A DNA stretch of 58,604 nt. Origin: Parabacteroides sp. Lineage in GTDB: Bacteria; Bacteroidota; Bacteroidia; Bacteroidales; Tannerellaceae. The notes below the pieces were generated by a model. The model saw only the letters and a program-made list of their open reading frames with translations. It did not search any database and had not been told where the DNA came from. Of the stretch, positions 26,037 to 35,400 are shown piece after piece (the first letter of the stretch is position 1; each line of letters begins with the position of its first letter). The translations under genes and the position numbers were made by a program. Where the stretch lies: assembly GCA_028689545.1 (NCBI GenBank), contig JAQVCX010000009.1, positions 1 through 58,604 on the forward strand. The letters are read 5' to 3'.

Positions 26037-26227
26037 CTTATTGGTCCTATCGCTTTGCCTATCAAGAGCCTGCGGGAATCACCCACTACCCTTTTATTTA
26101 CCGGGAAAGCCGCTTTTGCCTGGCTAATTTTTAACGAATAATTGCTTAACAGCACGAAAGAACGAAATATTTATGTTTCTAAAGAAATACTTCTTACATT
26201 TGGAGAAGAAAAACAGATTGAGTTCAT

Positions 26228-28546
26228 ATGAGAAAAACAACCGTTATCATAGTCTTATTCCTTGCTGCCATTCAGATTGTTTCCGCCCAGAAAGTAGGGT
26301 TAGTACTCAGCGGCGGCGGTGCCAAAGGAGCGGCACATATCGGAGTGATCAAGGCGCTGGAAGAAAATAATATACCGATCGATTACATTAGCGGCACCTC
26401 CATCGGGGCGATTATCGGCAGTTTATACGCCATGGGGTATTCTCCCGAGGAGATGCTGGAGCTGATGCTTTCCAAGGAGTTCTCCTATTGGCAAACCGGT
26501 ACGGTGGAGGAGCAATACACCTATTATTTCAAGGAACCTTACCCTACCCCGGAATTTGCGCACTTCTCCATCGATATGTCCGATTCCCTACAGATCAAGG
26601 CTAGCTTCTTGCCGCAAAGCCTAGTCAATCCCATACAGATGAACCAGGCGTTCATGTCCTTGTTCTCGCAGGCCACGGCAAAGGCGGGGTGGAATTTCGA
26701 CAACCTGTTTGTTCCTTTCCGTTGCGTAGCCTCGGATATCTATTCCAAAAAACCGATCATCTTCAAGAACGGAGACCTGGGAGACGCCGTACGTGCCTCC
26801 ATGACTTTCCCGTTTTTCTTCCAGCCCATATGGAAAGACAGCATTCCTTTATTCGACGGAGGAATCTACGATAATTTCCCGGTAGGCCCGATGAAAGACG
26901 CGTTCCATCCGGATTTCATTTTCGGATCGACGGTATCGGGAGGAAATAACAAGCCCTCGGAGAATCCTTATAGCCAGATCGAGACCATGATCATGCAAAA
27001 GACCGATTACGAGGTACCGGAGGAAGATGGCATGATGATTAAATTCAGCTTCCCCACCGTCTCCTTGTTGGATTTCCAGAAAGGCAAGGAGCTTATGGAT
27101 ATCGGGTATAAACGCACCCTTTCCCTGATCGACTCCATCAAGCAACGGGTTCCCCGCGAGGTGCCCTTGAAGGAGGTTGCCGAAAGGAGGAAAGCCTATA
27201 AAGAGAGTCTGCCCCCGCTGATCTTCCGCAACATTTACGTGACGGGCGTATCCGAGGCGCAGCGTAAATATATAGAGGCCCAATTGCACCGGGATGTCAA
27301 CAACGAGTTCTCCATGGAAGAGTTCAAGCGGGCTTATTTCAAGATGCTGACCTATTCCAAGATCAAGGAGATCATGCCTCACGCCGTTTATAACCGGAAA
27401 GAGAAGAAATTCGACCTTTATCTGAACGTGAAGATCAAAGAGGAGATCACGGTTGGCTTCGGCGGAAACGTATCGTCTCATCAAGCGAATCAATTATACC
27501 TAGGATTGGGATATCAATACTTGGGACGGTTCGCCGCCGACGTAAACTCGAACTTTCAGGTGGGCAACTCCTTTAGCGGTGTCATGTTAAGCGGCCGTAT
27601 GTACCTGCAAACGCAAATCCCCACGTATTTAAATTGGCAGGGGGTCTTCTCGGACAAGAGATACTCGGAAAGCCAATCCCTCTTTTATGAGGATGTAGTG
27701 CCCGCCATGATCAAGCAGAAAGAACTGTACATGAAACTAAAATTAGGCTTCCCCTTCCTGAACCAAGCGAAAGCGGAGATCGGGTTCTCCTACGGACGGC
27801 TCAACGATTTCTACTTGCAGAGCACCACGATACCTTTCCCGAACGCCACTTTCGACCATAGCTGGTACGATTTATTCAGCGGTTCGTTAAGTATCAAGCA
27901 AAGCTCACTCAATACCAAGCAATATCCGATAAGCGGGAAACAACAATTCCTGATGGCACAATACGTAACCGGCACGGAGAAATATACCCCATCCCCCACT
28001 TCCGCCACCACGGAAGCCCCGATCGGTCGCAAAGTGCATAGCTGGCTGCAACTGAAAGGACGCTGGAACAAATACCAAACGCTAAGCAACCGTTTCAACT
28101 TAGGCTACTTGGCGGAAATGGTCATATCCAGCAAGAACCTCATGAATAACTATACGGCTAGCGTATTGCAGGCCCCGGCGTTTACCCCGACCCCCCATAG
28201 CGAGATCGTATTCAACGAGGCGTTCAGGGCGAACCAATACGTGGCTGTCGGGCTTTCCCCGATCTTGAAATTAGGCAAGCTCCTACACGTACGGCTGGAT
28301 ATGTACGGCTTCGCCCCGCTCTATGAGATACAAAAGACGGTGCCGGACAACAACCCGTATGTCGGGATCCCGCATTACGGTAAGTTTTTGCACTCATTTA
28401 ATTACATGGGCGAAGCGGCGGTCGTATTGCAATTGCCATTCCTATGTATCAGCCTGTATGCCAACGGATATAGTTATCCAAAGGGGAATTTCAACGTTGG
28501 CCTAAACATTGGTTATCTGATCTTCAATCCAAAAATGTTAGATTAA
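26228..28546 (+). CDS. Patatin-like phospholipase with POTRA and outer-membrane barrel
   Basis: The 772-residue protein starts with a signal peptide (ending IVSAQ near residue 21). A patatin domain follows, with the oxyanion motif GGGAKG (29-34), nucleophile GTSIG (56-60) and the catalytic aspartate in FDGG (about residue 218). After residue 320 come a POTRA-like section (RNIYVTGVSEAQRKYIEAQL) and a Bac_surface_Ag/BamA-like barrel reaching the C-terminus. This is the layout of PlpD-type (type Vd) autotransported lipases. In Bacteroidota the barrel may simply anchor the enzyme at the outer membrane. The lipid substrate is unknown. Confidence 0.9.
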   Translation: MRKTTVIIVLFLAAIQIVSAQKVGLVLSGGGAKGAAHIGVIKALEENNIPIDYISGTSIGAIIGSLYAMGYSPEEMLELMLSKEFSYWQTGTVEEQYTYYFKEPYPTPEFAHFSIDMSDSLQIKASFLPQSLVNPIQMNQAFMSLFSQATAKAGWNFDNLFVPFRCVASDIYSKKPIIFKNGDLGDAVRASMTFPFFFQPIWKDSIPLFDGGIYDNFPVGPMKDAFHPDFIFGSTVSGGNNKPSENPYSQIETMIMQKTDYEVPEEDGMMIKFSFPTVSLLDFQKGKELMDIGYKRTLSLIDSIKQRVPREVPLKEVAERRKAYKESLPPLIFRNIYVTGVSEAQRKYIEAQLHRDVNNEFSMEEFKRAYFKMLTYSKIKEIMPHAVYNRKEKKFDLYLNVKIKEEITVGFGGNVSSHQANQLYLGLGYQYLGRFAADVNSNFQVGNSFSGVMLSGRMYLQTQIPTYLNWQGVFSDKRYSESQSLFYEDVVPAMIKQKELYMKLKLGFPFLNQAKAEIGFSYGRLNDFYLQSTTIPFPNATFDHSWYDLFSGSLSIKQSSLNTKQYPISGKQQFLMAQYVTGTEKYTPSPTSATTEAPIGRKVHSWLQLKGRWNKYQTLSNRFNLGYLAEMVISSKNLMNNYTASVLQAPAFTPTPHSEIVFNEAFRANQYVAVGLSPILKLGKLLHVRLDMYGFAPLYEIQKTVPDNNPYVGIPHYGKFLHSFNYMGEAAVVLQLPFLCISLYANGYSYPKGNFNVGLNIGYLIFNPKMLD

Positions 28547-28570
28547 ATTCGTAAAAAAATAGCCAAAACG

Positions 28571-28601
28571 TTTGCATATTAAAAACAAACTTGTACCTTT
28601 G
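28571..28601 (+). promoter_or_regulatory. tRNA-Arg cluster promoter
   Basis: A -33 TTTG (28571-28574) and a -7 TACCTTTG (28594-28601) are 19 nt apart, the best consensus promoter in the window. The first tRNA begins 21 nt after the -7 box. Confidence 0.8.
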
Positions 28602-28622
28602 CACTCGCAATCAAGAAACAAT

Positions 28623-28699
28623 GGCCGCGTAGCTCAACTGAATAGAGTAGCTGACTACGGATCAGCCGGTTACAGGTTTGAATCCTGTCGCGGTCACCA
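28623..28699 (+). tRNA. tRNA-Arg (ACG), copy 1, CCA encoded
   Basis: The acceptor stem GGCCGCG pairs with CGCGGTC (one G-T). The anticodon stem GCTGA/TCAGC encloses loop CTACGGA with anticodon ACG. The T arm ACAGG/CCTGT has loop TTTGAAT. The mature body ends at the discriminator A (28696), and the CCA tail is encoded (28697-28699). ACG is read as inosine-modified in bacteria and covers CGU, CGC and CGA. Its acceptor, anticodon-stem and T-stem pairs differ from the two copies downstream. Confidence 0.95.
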
Positions 28700-28724
28700 T
28701 TCGAAGATAGCGATAGAATAATTT

Positions 28725-28798
28725 GGCTCGCTAGCTCAACTGAATAGAGCATCTGACTACGGATCAGAAGGTTATAGGTTTGAATCCTATGCGAGTCA
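28725..28798 (+). tRNA. tRNA-Arg (ACG), copy 2
   Basis: The acceptor stem is GGCTCGC/GCGAGTC, the anticodon stem TCTGA/TCAGA with loop CTACGGA, and the T stem ATAGG/CCTAT. The discriminator A is followed by CTT, so CCA is not encoded. It lies 25 nt after copy 1 and is identical to copy 3. Confidence 0.95.
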
Positions 28799-28826
28799 CT
28801 TTCCTATTCAATCATATTTGCAGACT

Positions 28827-28900
28827 GGCTCGCTAGCTCAACTGAATAGAGCATCTGACTACGGATCAGAAGGTTATAGGTTTGAATCCTATGCGAGTCA
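28827..28900 (+). tRNA. tRNA-Arg (ACG), copy 3
   Basis: Identical in sequence to copy 2 and 28 nt downstream of it. CCA is not encoded. Only 15 nt separate its 3' end from the stop of the convergent hydrolase gene, and no terminator hairpin is visible between them. Confidence 0.95.
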
Positions 28901-28915
28901 CTCACAAAAAATCAA

Positions 28916-29674
28916 CTATCCAAAAGTAATCGTCAATCCATCATATGAGTAATGTACATGCGGAGGTAACTCTTTTTCAACGATCGCATGCAATCCAATA
29001 CGATGACTCATGTGGATTAAATAGGCCTCCTTGGGCCGGATACGGGATATATTCACTAAAGCTTCCTCCAGACTCTCATGCGATTGGTGCTCTCCCTTTC
29101 GAAGAGCGTCAATAATCAACACATCAAGATTTTCCAATTTAGCGTACTCTTCTTCCGGAATATATTTAAGGTCGGTCAAGTAAGCCATATTACCAATACG
29201 GAAACCTAGGATCGGCAACTTAGCATGCATTACACGGATCGAAGTGATCATGACACCGGCGGCCTCAAACGGTTTCATCCCGATCGTATGCAAGACCAAA
29301 TTAGGTACTCCGGGATATTTATGCTCCCGGAATACATAAGGGATGCGAGTCTTTATCGCCTCCACTACATTGTCTTCCGCGTAAATATCCACATCCTTAT
29401 GCCGGCCAAAAGGACGTAGATCATCTAAACCACCTACATGATCGTAGTGCTCATGGGTTACTAAAACGGCGTCAAAATGGTAAATCTTATTGGTTATCAT
29501 CTGCCAACGGAAGTCCGGGCCACAATCGATCAAGATCCGTTTCCCCTCCATCTCTACCAAGACCGAGGCCCGTAGCCGCCAATCACGGGGATCTTTACTC
29601 GTACATACCTCACATTGGCAGCCTATCTCAGGATTACCCGTAGACGTTCCTGTTCCTAAAAAAATGATTTTCAT
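28916..29674 (-). CDS. Metallo-beta-lactamase-fold hydrolase (PhnP/RNase Z-like)
   Basis: The 252-residue protein carries the zinc motif HEHYDH at residues 74-79 and the start MKIIFLGTGTSTGNPEIGCQC, typical of PhnP- and RNase Z-like phosphodiesterases. A small cysteine cluster (C19, C21, C24) matches the PhnP branch. Later metal ligands are likely in VMHAK, TDLKYIPEEE and LIHMSHRIG. No phn genes are nearby, so the role may be another cyclic phosphate or nucleotide. Its start overlaps the last base of murB (29674), suggesting one transcript. Confidence 0.87.
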   Translation of the reverse strand: MKIIFLGTGTSTGNPEIGCQCEVCTSKDPRDWRLRASVLVEMEGKRILIDCGPDFRWQMITNKIYHFDAVLVTHEHYDHVGGLDDLRPFGRHKDVDIYAEDNVVEAIKTRIPYVFREHKYPGVPNLVLHTIGMKPFEAAGVMITSIRVMHAKLPILGFRIGNMAYLTDLKYIPEEEYAKLENLDVLIIDALRKGEHQSHESLEEALVNISRIRPKEAYLIHMSHRIGLHAIVEKELPPHVHYSYDGLTITFG

Positions 29675-30687
29675 TATCCGACATATTTAACCTCAGGCAT
29701 AAGCTCTATACCAAAACGATCTTTTACGGCAGTACGGATACTCTCCGCCACCAACGCGATCTCATGTCCCTGGGCATCTCCTAAATTCACTAATACCAAC
29801 GCTTGTTTCTCGTAAACACCTACCGGCCCATGGCTTTTACCCTTAAACCCACATTGCTCGATCAACCAACCAGCCGGAACCTTGATCTTTCCTTCCGAAG
29901 CGGGATAAGACGGGATTCCCGGAAATTCCTTCTTCAATTTCTCAAAATGCGCTACCGTAATTATCGGGTTCATAAAGAAACTGCCGGCGTTGCCTAATAC
30001 CTCCGGATCGGGAAGCTTCTGCCTGCGAATCGTTATGACAGCCTCACGGATCGTTTCCAAAGTAACTTCCGGATATTTCGCCAACGCCTCCTTCAAGTTC
30101 CCATAATTAACCGTAAAAACGGGGTTCTTGGATAATCGAAGCGTGATATAAGTTATGATATGGGGATCATGATGCTCATTCTTGAAATAGCTATCACGGT
30201 ATCCATATTCACAATCTGCTTTCGTAAAAGTCCGTTTCTCGAATGTCAACTGGTTATAAGCCTCCACGCTCTCGACCACATTTTTGATCTCCATGCCATA
30301 AGCCCCGATATTCTGGATAGCGGCAGCGCCCGCCTCACCGGGTATTAAAGAAAGATTCTCTATACCACCCCAGCCTTTCGATACGGCATATGCCACGACA
30401 TCATCCCAGATCTCAGCCGCCCCGACACGAAGCGATACATACTCGTCCGTTTCCGCCGAGATAGAAATCCCCTTGATTTGGGAATGGAGGATAATGCCAT
30501 TATAATCGTTGATGAACAATAGATTGCTCCCACCTCCTATATGTAAGGATAAACATTCCTGAAAGTATTCATCATGTAAGATTCGTTGCAACTCCTCCTC
30601 CGTCTCATACTCCATGAACCAACGTGTTTTTACCGGAAGATGGAAGGTATTGTGTTTCTCCAACGAATAATTCTGCTCTATTCTCAT
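29674..30687 (-). CDS. murB: UDP-N-acetylenolpyruvoylglucosamine reductase
   Basis: MurB uses FAD and NADPH to form UDP-N-acetylmuramic acid, an early cytoplasmic step of peptidoglycan synthesis. The 337-residue length fits the type I enzyme. The FAD site GGGSNLLF (51-58), LSLIPGEAGAAAIQNIGAYG, the serine in NAGSFFMNP (about 228) and the C-terminal PEV-type ending are visible. It is transcribed left with the hydrolase gene from a promoter at 30708-30738, divergent from the gene at 30788. Confidence 0.97.
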   Translation of the reverse strand: MRIEQNYSLEKHNTFHLPVKTRWFMEYETEEELQRILHDEYFQECLSLHIGGGSNLLFINDYNGIILHSQIKGISISAETDEYVSLRVGAAEIWDDVVAYAVSKGWGGIENLSLIPGEAGAAAIQNIGAYGMEIKNVVESVEAYNQLTFEKRTFTKADCEYGYRDSYFKNEHHDPHIITYITLRLSKNPVFTVNYGNLKEALAKYPEVTLETIREAVITIRRQKLPDPEVLGNAGSFFMNPIITVAHFEKLKKEFPGIPSYPASEGKIKVPAGWLIEQCGFKGKSHGPVGVYEKQALVLVNLGDAQGHEIALVAESIRTAVKDRFGIELMPEVKYVG

Positions 30688-30707
30688 CGTCTATTTTATT
30701 TTTAGGG

Positions 30708-30738
30708 CAAAAGTAGTCATAAATAACTCATCCGCAAA
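30708..30738 (-). promoter_or_regulatory. murB promoter
   Basis: On the minus strand a -33 TTTG (30735-30738) and a -7 TACTTTTG (30708-30715) are 19 nt apart. The murB ATG follows 20 nt downstream. Confidence 0.7.
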
Positions 30739-30762
30739 TTATGTAGTTCCGGATTTTTTTAG

Positions 30763-30770
30763 TAGATTTG
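30763..30770 (+). promoter_or_regulatory. -7 element before the unknown gene at 30788
   Basis: TAGATTTG matches TANNTTTG, 17 nt before the ATG. No convincing -33 box is seen, but the position is right for a short leader. Confidence 0.45.
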
Positions 30771-30787
30771 TATATAGAGTTGATCGT

Positions 30788-31624
30788 ATGGATGAGAACA
30801 CGTCCGGCATATCCGGTGAAATACAGAAGATGATCCTCGACAGGTTAAATACGTTCAATCGAGGAAAAACGTCAGACAAAGGGCGGTACTACATTCTTTT
30901 GCCTACCTCGAAGACCTTATATTATACACTTTGGTTCTTTACGCCTTCGGCCACTTATCATCCGACGGTTTATTTGGCGAATCTCGACCTGAATGCCATC
31001 AGCTCGGTGAACAAGGCGATTAAGATGGTGAGCAACTCTTTTCTACCTTTATATATAACGACAGATATAAAAGACTCTCCCGATAATGGAGACGATATTA
31101 TTTCTTTCGGTAAATACAGAGGATACCATTTGTATGACATTTATACGATCGATCCCCGATACGTCGTTTGGATAGCGGATAAATATGAGCCTCACGTAAA
31201 AAGCGAGATACGTTTTAAAGAGTTAGCCGTGACCTACAGTAAAATCTATCTCGACCTACAGACCCGTAAGAAATATAAAATGCCTGTAAGCCGCTTTGTA
31301 GGAACACCGGGAGAAAAATTGAGCGATTTGAAGTTGACAATCACGAAAGTCCGCATAGAAGACGATTCTTACAAGACACGGATCATCCGTGGTACCGAAT
31401 ACTTCTATGTAGATCAATTGCTCACAGCCGTGGACATCGCCGGAAATTACTTCTTATTAAGGATAAAGGCGAAAGATCGTAGTCTTACCACACAAACGTT
31501 GCCACCGGGGGCGCGGGCTTTCGAAGTAGGGGGGAAATTGACTTTGACTTCCGCCAAAGTCTTAAAACACATAGAATCCCATACTATCAAGTACACACGA
31601 ATCGGATATATCAAGATTCAATAA
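30788..31624 (+). CDS. Unknown protein with an exonuclease X C-terminal-like module
   Basis: I do not recognise the whole protein. In its 278 residues, about residues 103-135 (DDIISFGKYRG, then DPRYVVWIADKYEP) closely match the C-terminal module of the exonuclease at 19968-20738 (IINFGKYKG, then DPGYYSWI). That module is also found at the end of exodeoxyribonuclease X-like proteins. No DEDD nuclease residues are present. The C-terminal half (about 160-278) is beta-rich, begins FVGTPGEKLSDLKLTITKVRIED, and may be a separate fold. No signal peptide or membrane helix is seen. It stands alone between murB and the HU gene. A DNA-related role is only a guess. Confidence 0.6.
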   Translation: MDENTSGISGEIQKMILDRLNTFNRGKTSDKGRYYILLPTSKTLYYTLWFFTPSATYHPTVYLANLDLNAISSVNKAIKMVSNSFLPLYITTDIKDSPDNGDDIISFGKYRGYHLYDIYTIDPRYVVWIADKYEPHVKSEIRFKELAVTYSKIYLDLQTRKKYKMPVSRFVGTPGEKLSDLKLTITKVRIEDDSYKTRIIRGTEYFYVDQLLTAVDIAGNYFLLRIKAKDRSLTTQTLPPGARAFEVGGKLTLTSAKVLKHIESHTIKYTRIGYIKIQ

Positions 31625-31727
31625 ATGCCTCGAAATTCGCAAGCTAACGCACTATTAACATTTTTTATTCTTAAAAATATAACAAATATCTGTAAGCCTT
31701 GTTTTATAAGAAACTCAAATGCAAATG

Positions 31728-31735
31728 TATCTTTG
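31728..31735 (+). promoter_or_regulatory. Possible HU gene -7 element
   Basis: TATCTTTG matches TANNTTTG, 71 nt before the ATG. A second match, TACATTTG at 31768-31775, lies 31 nt before the ATG. Either or both may act; neither has a clear -33 box. Confidence 0.4.
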
Positions 31736-31806
31736 CAAAACGGAGCTATAAAACCAACATAAAAGTGTACATTTGTAGTGTTTAACAATTTAAAAAATTT
31801 GCATTT

Positions 31807-32091
31807 ATGAACAAAGCAGAACTTATAGAAGCTTTAGCAGACAAGACAGGATTACAAAAGCAAGACGCAAAGAAAGCATTGGAAGCTTACATCGAGATCG
31901 TAACCGAGCGTATGACTGAGCATGAGGAAATCGTACTTGTCGGATTTGGAACACTCATCCCAAGACCGCAAACGCAGCGTCTTGCCAGAAACCCTAAAAC
32001 AGGTACTCCTGTAATGATCCCCGCTCGTACGACCGTAAAATTCAAACCCGGTAAATTCCTCCTTGAGGCGATGAATGCTCACTTGAAATAA
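31807..32091 (+). CDS. HU family DNA-binding protein
   Basis: HU proteins are small dimeric nucleoid proteins that bend DNA. The 94-residue product is full length. It begins MNKAELIEALADKTGL and has the GFGTL turn and the beta-arm region RLARNPKTGTPVMIPARTTVKFKPGK, with the intercalating proline in RNPKTG. It is a single gene with its own upstream region and a terminator hairpin at 32129-32168. Confidence 0.96.
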   Translation: MNKAELIEALADKTGLQKQDAKKALEAYIEIVTERMTEHEEIVLVGFGTLIPRPQTQRLARNPKTGTPVMIPARTTVKFKPGKFLLEAMNAHLK

Positions 32092-32128
32092 TAGTTACAT
32101 TCAAGATTATCTATGTATTGATACGATA

Positions 32129-32168
32129 AAGGAGAGTGAAAGCTAGCAATCTAGTTTTCACCCTCCTT
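32129..32168 (+). terminator. Terminator after the HU gene
   Basis: AAGGAGAGTGAAAGCTAG pairs with CTAGTTTTCACCCTCCTT (one mismatch, one G-T) around a short AT loop. It is followed by ATTATTATT rather than a full U-run. Confidence 0.7.
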
Positions 32169-32350
32169 ATTATTACTTATAACCAACTACTTCTTGCTAT
32201 CGAAAAGAGCTATCAAAAGAGCGTTGACTCAGAAATCGTGAGTAAATGAAATATGCCCTAACTGTAGATACCCGTCTATTAATGTCCATTTAAGTTGTTC
32301 CAATGTTTTTGTAAATGTGGACTTCTATTATGAAGGGGCTGAGTAGTTAC

Positions 32351-32391
32351 AAAAAAAAGAGATTGCCTCGAAATAACTCAAGACAATCTCT
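32351..32391 (-). terminator. Terminator of the leftward oxidoreductase-DUF1080 operon
   Basis: On the minus strand AGAGATTGTCTTGAG pairs with CTCGAGGCAATCTCT-type bases (perfect 8-bp outer stem, G-T pairs inside). It is followed immediately by eight T. It lies 26 nt after the stop at 32417. Confidence 0.9.
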
Positions 32392-32416
32392 TTCTATAAT
32401 CAAAGCCTACTATAAA

Positions 32417-35400
32417 TTATTTTAATTCCTTGATACGAATATTGCGGAATTTGACAGGGGAACCATGTCCTAAGAAACCTATATGACCTTTTTTGTTAAA
32501 CAAACCCGGATGCTCTTTTCCATCTGGCGTACCATTCTTCACGGCATCCCGAATATTTCCATCCAAGATTACGACTCCATTCACCGTCACACGGATATGA
32601 TCGCCATCCGCCATGATCTCTTCAGTATTCCATTCTCCAGCTGGCTTGAACGCTTTCGGATGATCCTCGCGGGCCGGAATGATACCGTATACGGAACCAT
32701 GATGTTGTAATGGGGTGATATTACCTTGATAAATGGAATGTTCACAATCCAAAACCTGTACTTCCATACCTGCATAAGCGGCATCTACACCCATCGGGGT
32801 ACGAATACCGATACCATTATTAGCTCCCGGTGTTAACTGGAAATCAAAACGATAAATAAAGTTCCCGTATTCCTTCTTGGTATACAGATTACCTCCGAAA
32901 CTACTGCTTGGAACCATAGAAATACAGCCATCTTCCAAGATATAATCAACCGTGTTTCCTGTCCAATCATGCATATTGGTACCATCGAACAAGACCTTGA
33001 AGCCCTCTTTTTCCTCTTCGGAAGACAACTTGAACGGTTCTTGTTTTTCCAACTCCTTCACGTAGATATTACGGTAATAAACCTTGCTGCCATGAGCTTG
33101 CATCTCGATTTGCTCTACCGGGAAAATCGGAAGCTTACGATCCCAATAGTTTTCCAAGATCACATTATCCACTACTTTCTCTCCGTTCAAGACAACCGTC
33201 ACACGGTCACCCACCATCTTAATATAGAAAGAATTCCATTCGCCCAATTTATTATCGGCCACTTTCGAAGGCTTGCTCTCGTTCACCTGATTGTTGTACA
33301 AGCCGCCGGAACCTACTTGCGCACCTACATTTACCCGGGAAGTATCCCAGATCTGGACTTGAGGCGTACCACGCAGATAAATACCGGCATCAGCCTCGGG
33401 GCCTTTCGGATCCAGCATCCAGTCTACGTACATCTCGAAATCGCCATATTGCTTTTCCGTACATAGGTTATCATACCCAGTACCGTCAAACATCAAGAGG
33501 CCATTCTCCACCTTCCAGTCACGACGCATATTCTCATCCGCCTTCTCCTGCGCTTTCGCCAATTGAGCCGGTTTCATTTTAGCACGGACAATCGGGTTTT
33601 CCACCAAACCTTTCCAACCCGTCAAGTCTTTTCCATTGAAGATGGAGACAAATCCGGCCTCGTCCGGCATCGCATCTAAATGCTGCTTCAAGGCATCGAT
33701 ATCATAACGAGCGTCTTCCCCGTCAAACATGCTCAATACACGTTTCAGAATAGCCTTCACGTTGTCACCCTTATATTCCGGATGGTTACGAGCAATATTC
33801 CAAACCGCATAAACAGCCGCCGAACGAACAGTCGCATCGCTTGAATCCAAGAATTCCGACGCGTACATCAATGCCAAGAAGGTATCCGCCCGTTGGATCT
33901 GACGTAAAACAAGAGCCTTTTGCTCACTCGTCCGGGCGATCTCCATGACCTTCCGCAAGCTCAACAAACGATTCTCTCCCGTAAACGCCGGATTAGATAC
34001 CAACTGCACATAACGCTTTAACGCCATATCAAATACTTGATTGGAAGCGGTTGATTGACAAACCGTAAATAGCTCATCGGCTGCTTCAACACCTTTCCAA
34101 GCTAACAAAGCGCCAAGAGCCGCATCCTTAGCCGCTCCATTCCCCTTATTCAATCCTTCCACGATCGTTGCCAAAGCCTTTTTCTCGCCAGTCGCCGATA
34201 AAACCTTATAATAAAGATATCTCTTGCTGTCTCCCGCTTGTATCATACGGCGATCCACGTTAGATACCTGAGTTGCCGCCGATTGTTTAGAGATAGCGGC
34301 AATGATCGCGTCTTGAAGCGGAGCGACAGCGGAAGCCTCCGCGGTCTCCAACATTCCGCACAATAAAGTGAAGTCTTTCTCAGACACTACATCTTTCAAT
34401 GCGGTATAAGCGGCTTTCTTCACCTCCGAGGAACCGGATTTAATCTGATCCAGCACCGTATTCAGGTTAGCGTCGGCCATACGTATCGCCAACAACTCTA
34501 AACCGGCAATCTTTCCCGCATCGGAAGCGGACGGGATCACTTTAGCGACCGCTTGATCAATATCGCCGTTAAATGCCATCAAAGCATCTTGCCCCAATAA
34601 AATAACTTGCTTGTCATTGCTCTTCAACAAATCCGCCAGCACAGGAATGACACTCTTATCACCGATTTTAACCAAGGCCCAAACAGTAGCCTGTTGCACA
34701 GCGAAATTCTTATCTTTCAATTGATCCAAGAGAACTTGCTTCGCGGGTAAATCAAAACGAAGCTCCAAATTCTTAATCAAGTCATGTTTAGACGGGCATT
34801 TGCTTTCACGGCCTATCCAGTTCAAGATATCCACCTTGGCTTCCGGTTTCGCCTTCAGCATGTGTTTCATGACCTCGATATAAAGATTTTGATCAGCGAA
34901 ACCCGAAGCGAAGTTCAAAGCCGCATTACGGTATCCCTTATCCGTATCTTTCAAAGCCGATAATAAATTCTTCGTAGCGACTTCCGGTTTAGCGGCTAAT
35001 AGAATCTGAAGAGCGGCCTCACGAGTCTGCGTCATGCCTGCTTTCGTAGACTTTTTCAATAAGTCATTCGCTGCTTTCTCCGCATCTTTGGTATCGCCTT
35101 GCTCAAGGACACGTTTTATCAAAGCGATATATGCCTCATTCGCCCCGGTCTTTTCCATTTTATATCCGGCCTTTTCAGCGGCGACGGCCAAATCTTTCAA
35201 AGAAGCCTTAGATCCTACACGGCTCAATGCGTAAAGAACCTCTTTCTGCATATTCTCATCGCTGGAGCCAAGCATCACCTTCAATACGTTTTCCGCGTCA
35301 GCGATTTGCACATCAGCGATCGCACGGATAATATCCTTCTGCGTCTTCGGAGTACCGGAACGACGCATCAAGGAAGCCACTAAAACCTTCTTAGCGTTAT

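Larger units (their letters stand above)
32092..32416. other. Gene-free region between the HU gene and the DUF1080 gene
   Basis: This 325-bp gap between convergent genes holds the HU terminator (32129-32168) and the terminator of the leftward glycan locus (32351-32391). In between (about 32169-32350) there is no gene. A weak inverted match, GTCCATTTA against TAAATGTGGAC, occurs at about 32288-32323. It could be a decayed repeat, but I cannot name it. Confidence 0.5.

Noticed and set aside
32169..32350. Remnant of an insertion sequence
   Set aside because: A weak inverted match and some unusual sequence are present, but no transposase fragment or target duplication could be recognised.
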